A stretch of 13,647 nt of DNA, from assembly GCA_040752635.1 (NCBI GenBank), contig JBFMGS010000053.1, forward strand, positions 1 to 13,647, in the 5' to 3' direction. Below the pieces are notes generated by a model. It had not been told where the DNA came from. It ran no database searches and worked only from the letters and a program-made list of their open reading frames with translations. Shown piece after piece: positions 13,393-13,647 of this stretch. The translations under genes were made by a program, and so were the position numbers. Every line of letters begins with the position of its first letter. Position 1 is the first letter of the stretch. This stretch comes from JBFMGS01 sp040752635 (GTDB lineage: Bacteria > Bacillota > SHA-98 > UBA4971).

Positions 13393-13647
13393 GTGGAAAA
13401 ACTCGCAGGGCGAGTGGTTCGGATGATAAGACAACCGGGCCCCTGGGCCCTGGTTCTGGTTGTAACCGGGATAGCAGCGATGGTAGGGGGGATGCAAATG
13501 AGTACGGCGATTGCGGCAGGGGAGAGCCGGGTGGAGGCATTGCTTTCCAGGATGACGGTTGAGGAGAAGGTCGGGCAGATGGTCATGGCCGGGTTCCCCG
13601 GGAAGCTTCCCGAGGCGGAAGTGCGGATCCTGATAGAACAGTGGCAT
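13393..13647 (+). CDS. N-terminal part of a membrane-anchored GH3 hydrolase (NagZ-like), runs off the right edge
   Basis: The frame from GTG 13393 stays open to the last base (85 codons). It has a basic N-terminus (VVRMIRQPG), a hydrophobic stretch (WALVLVVTGIAAMVGG, residues 18-33) typical of a signal peptide or anchor, and then LLSRMTVEEKVGQMVMAGFP (about 50-69), the opening motif of glycoside hydrolase family 3 beta-N-acetylhexosaminidases. These remove GlcNAc from peptidoglycan fragments or other glycans. GGAAGGGG lies about six bases upstream, and the gene begins 17 bases after the kinase stop, so it is probably co-transcribed with the two-component genes. Catalytic residues lie beyond the window. 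Substrate and any link to motility are unknown. Confidence 0.75.
   Translation, partial: MEKLAGRVVRMIRQPGPWALVLVVTGIAAMVGGMQMSTAIAAGESRVEALLSRMTVEEKVGQMVMAGFPGKLPEAEVRILIEQWH

Noticed and set aside
1..13647. CRISPR arrays, tRNA or rRNA genes, intact transposases or phage genes
   Set aside because: No regularly spaced direct repeats, cloverleaf-like segments or recombinase/transposase motifs were seen in any frame.

Overview
The window is a GC-rich flagellar and chemotaxis locus. Its gene set and order (fliW-csrA, then flagellin, fliS, flaG, fliD and a small chaperone), the frequent GTG/TTG starts and the strong AAGGAGGTGA-type ribosome binding sites suggest a motile, high-GC member of the Bacillota (a Clostridia- or Limnochordia-like lineage). 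That assignment is inference. The sequence carries no taxonomic marker such as rRNA.

Left part (1-1159, + strand): the 3' end of an HD-GYP-type protein is followed directly by a palindromic, gene-free segment that looks like the right end (omega-RNA region) of an IS200/IS605-family element without its tnpB. Then come fliW and csrA, overlapping by 29 bases. Next is a divergently oriented block on the - strand (3534-1089), a methyl-accepting chemotaxis receptor followed by cheW. The 3' end of cheW overlaps the 3' end of csrA tail to tail. A consensus flagellar sigma-28 (SigD) promoter lies upstream of the receptor.

Middle (3797-9994, + strand): a two-domain protein (family 2 glycosyltransferase plus TPR-like repeats) stands directly upstream of flagellin and is a candidate flagellin glycosyltransferase. 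Flagellin has a near-perfect sigma-28 promoter and a leader of about 230 nt. The leader carries candidate CsrA sites: a GGA-loop hairpin and an SD-overlapping ACAAGGAGG. It also has an upstream perfect Shine-Dalgarno leading into a three-codon ORF. FliW, CsrA and a GGA-rich flagellin leader in one window reproduce the parts of the FliW-CsrA-flagellin feedback circuit known from Bacillus subtilis. fliS, flaG, fliD and a FliT/FlgN-like chaperone follow and would supply secretion chaperones and the filament cap.

Right part (10102-13647, + strand): an NtrC-type response regulator whose sigma-54 contact loop reads GAFTSA instead of GAFTGA, its adjacent GAF-PAS histidine kinase, and the first 85 codons of a membrane-anchored GH3 (NagZ-like) hydrolase that runs off the edge. 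I saw no CRISPR array, tRNA, rRNA or intact transposase. The most interesting material is the flagellin leader, the orphan IS605-type end, the glycosyltransferase next to flagellin, and the csrA/cheW antisense overlap. None of these amounts to a clearly new system on sequence alone.
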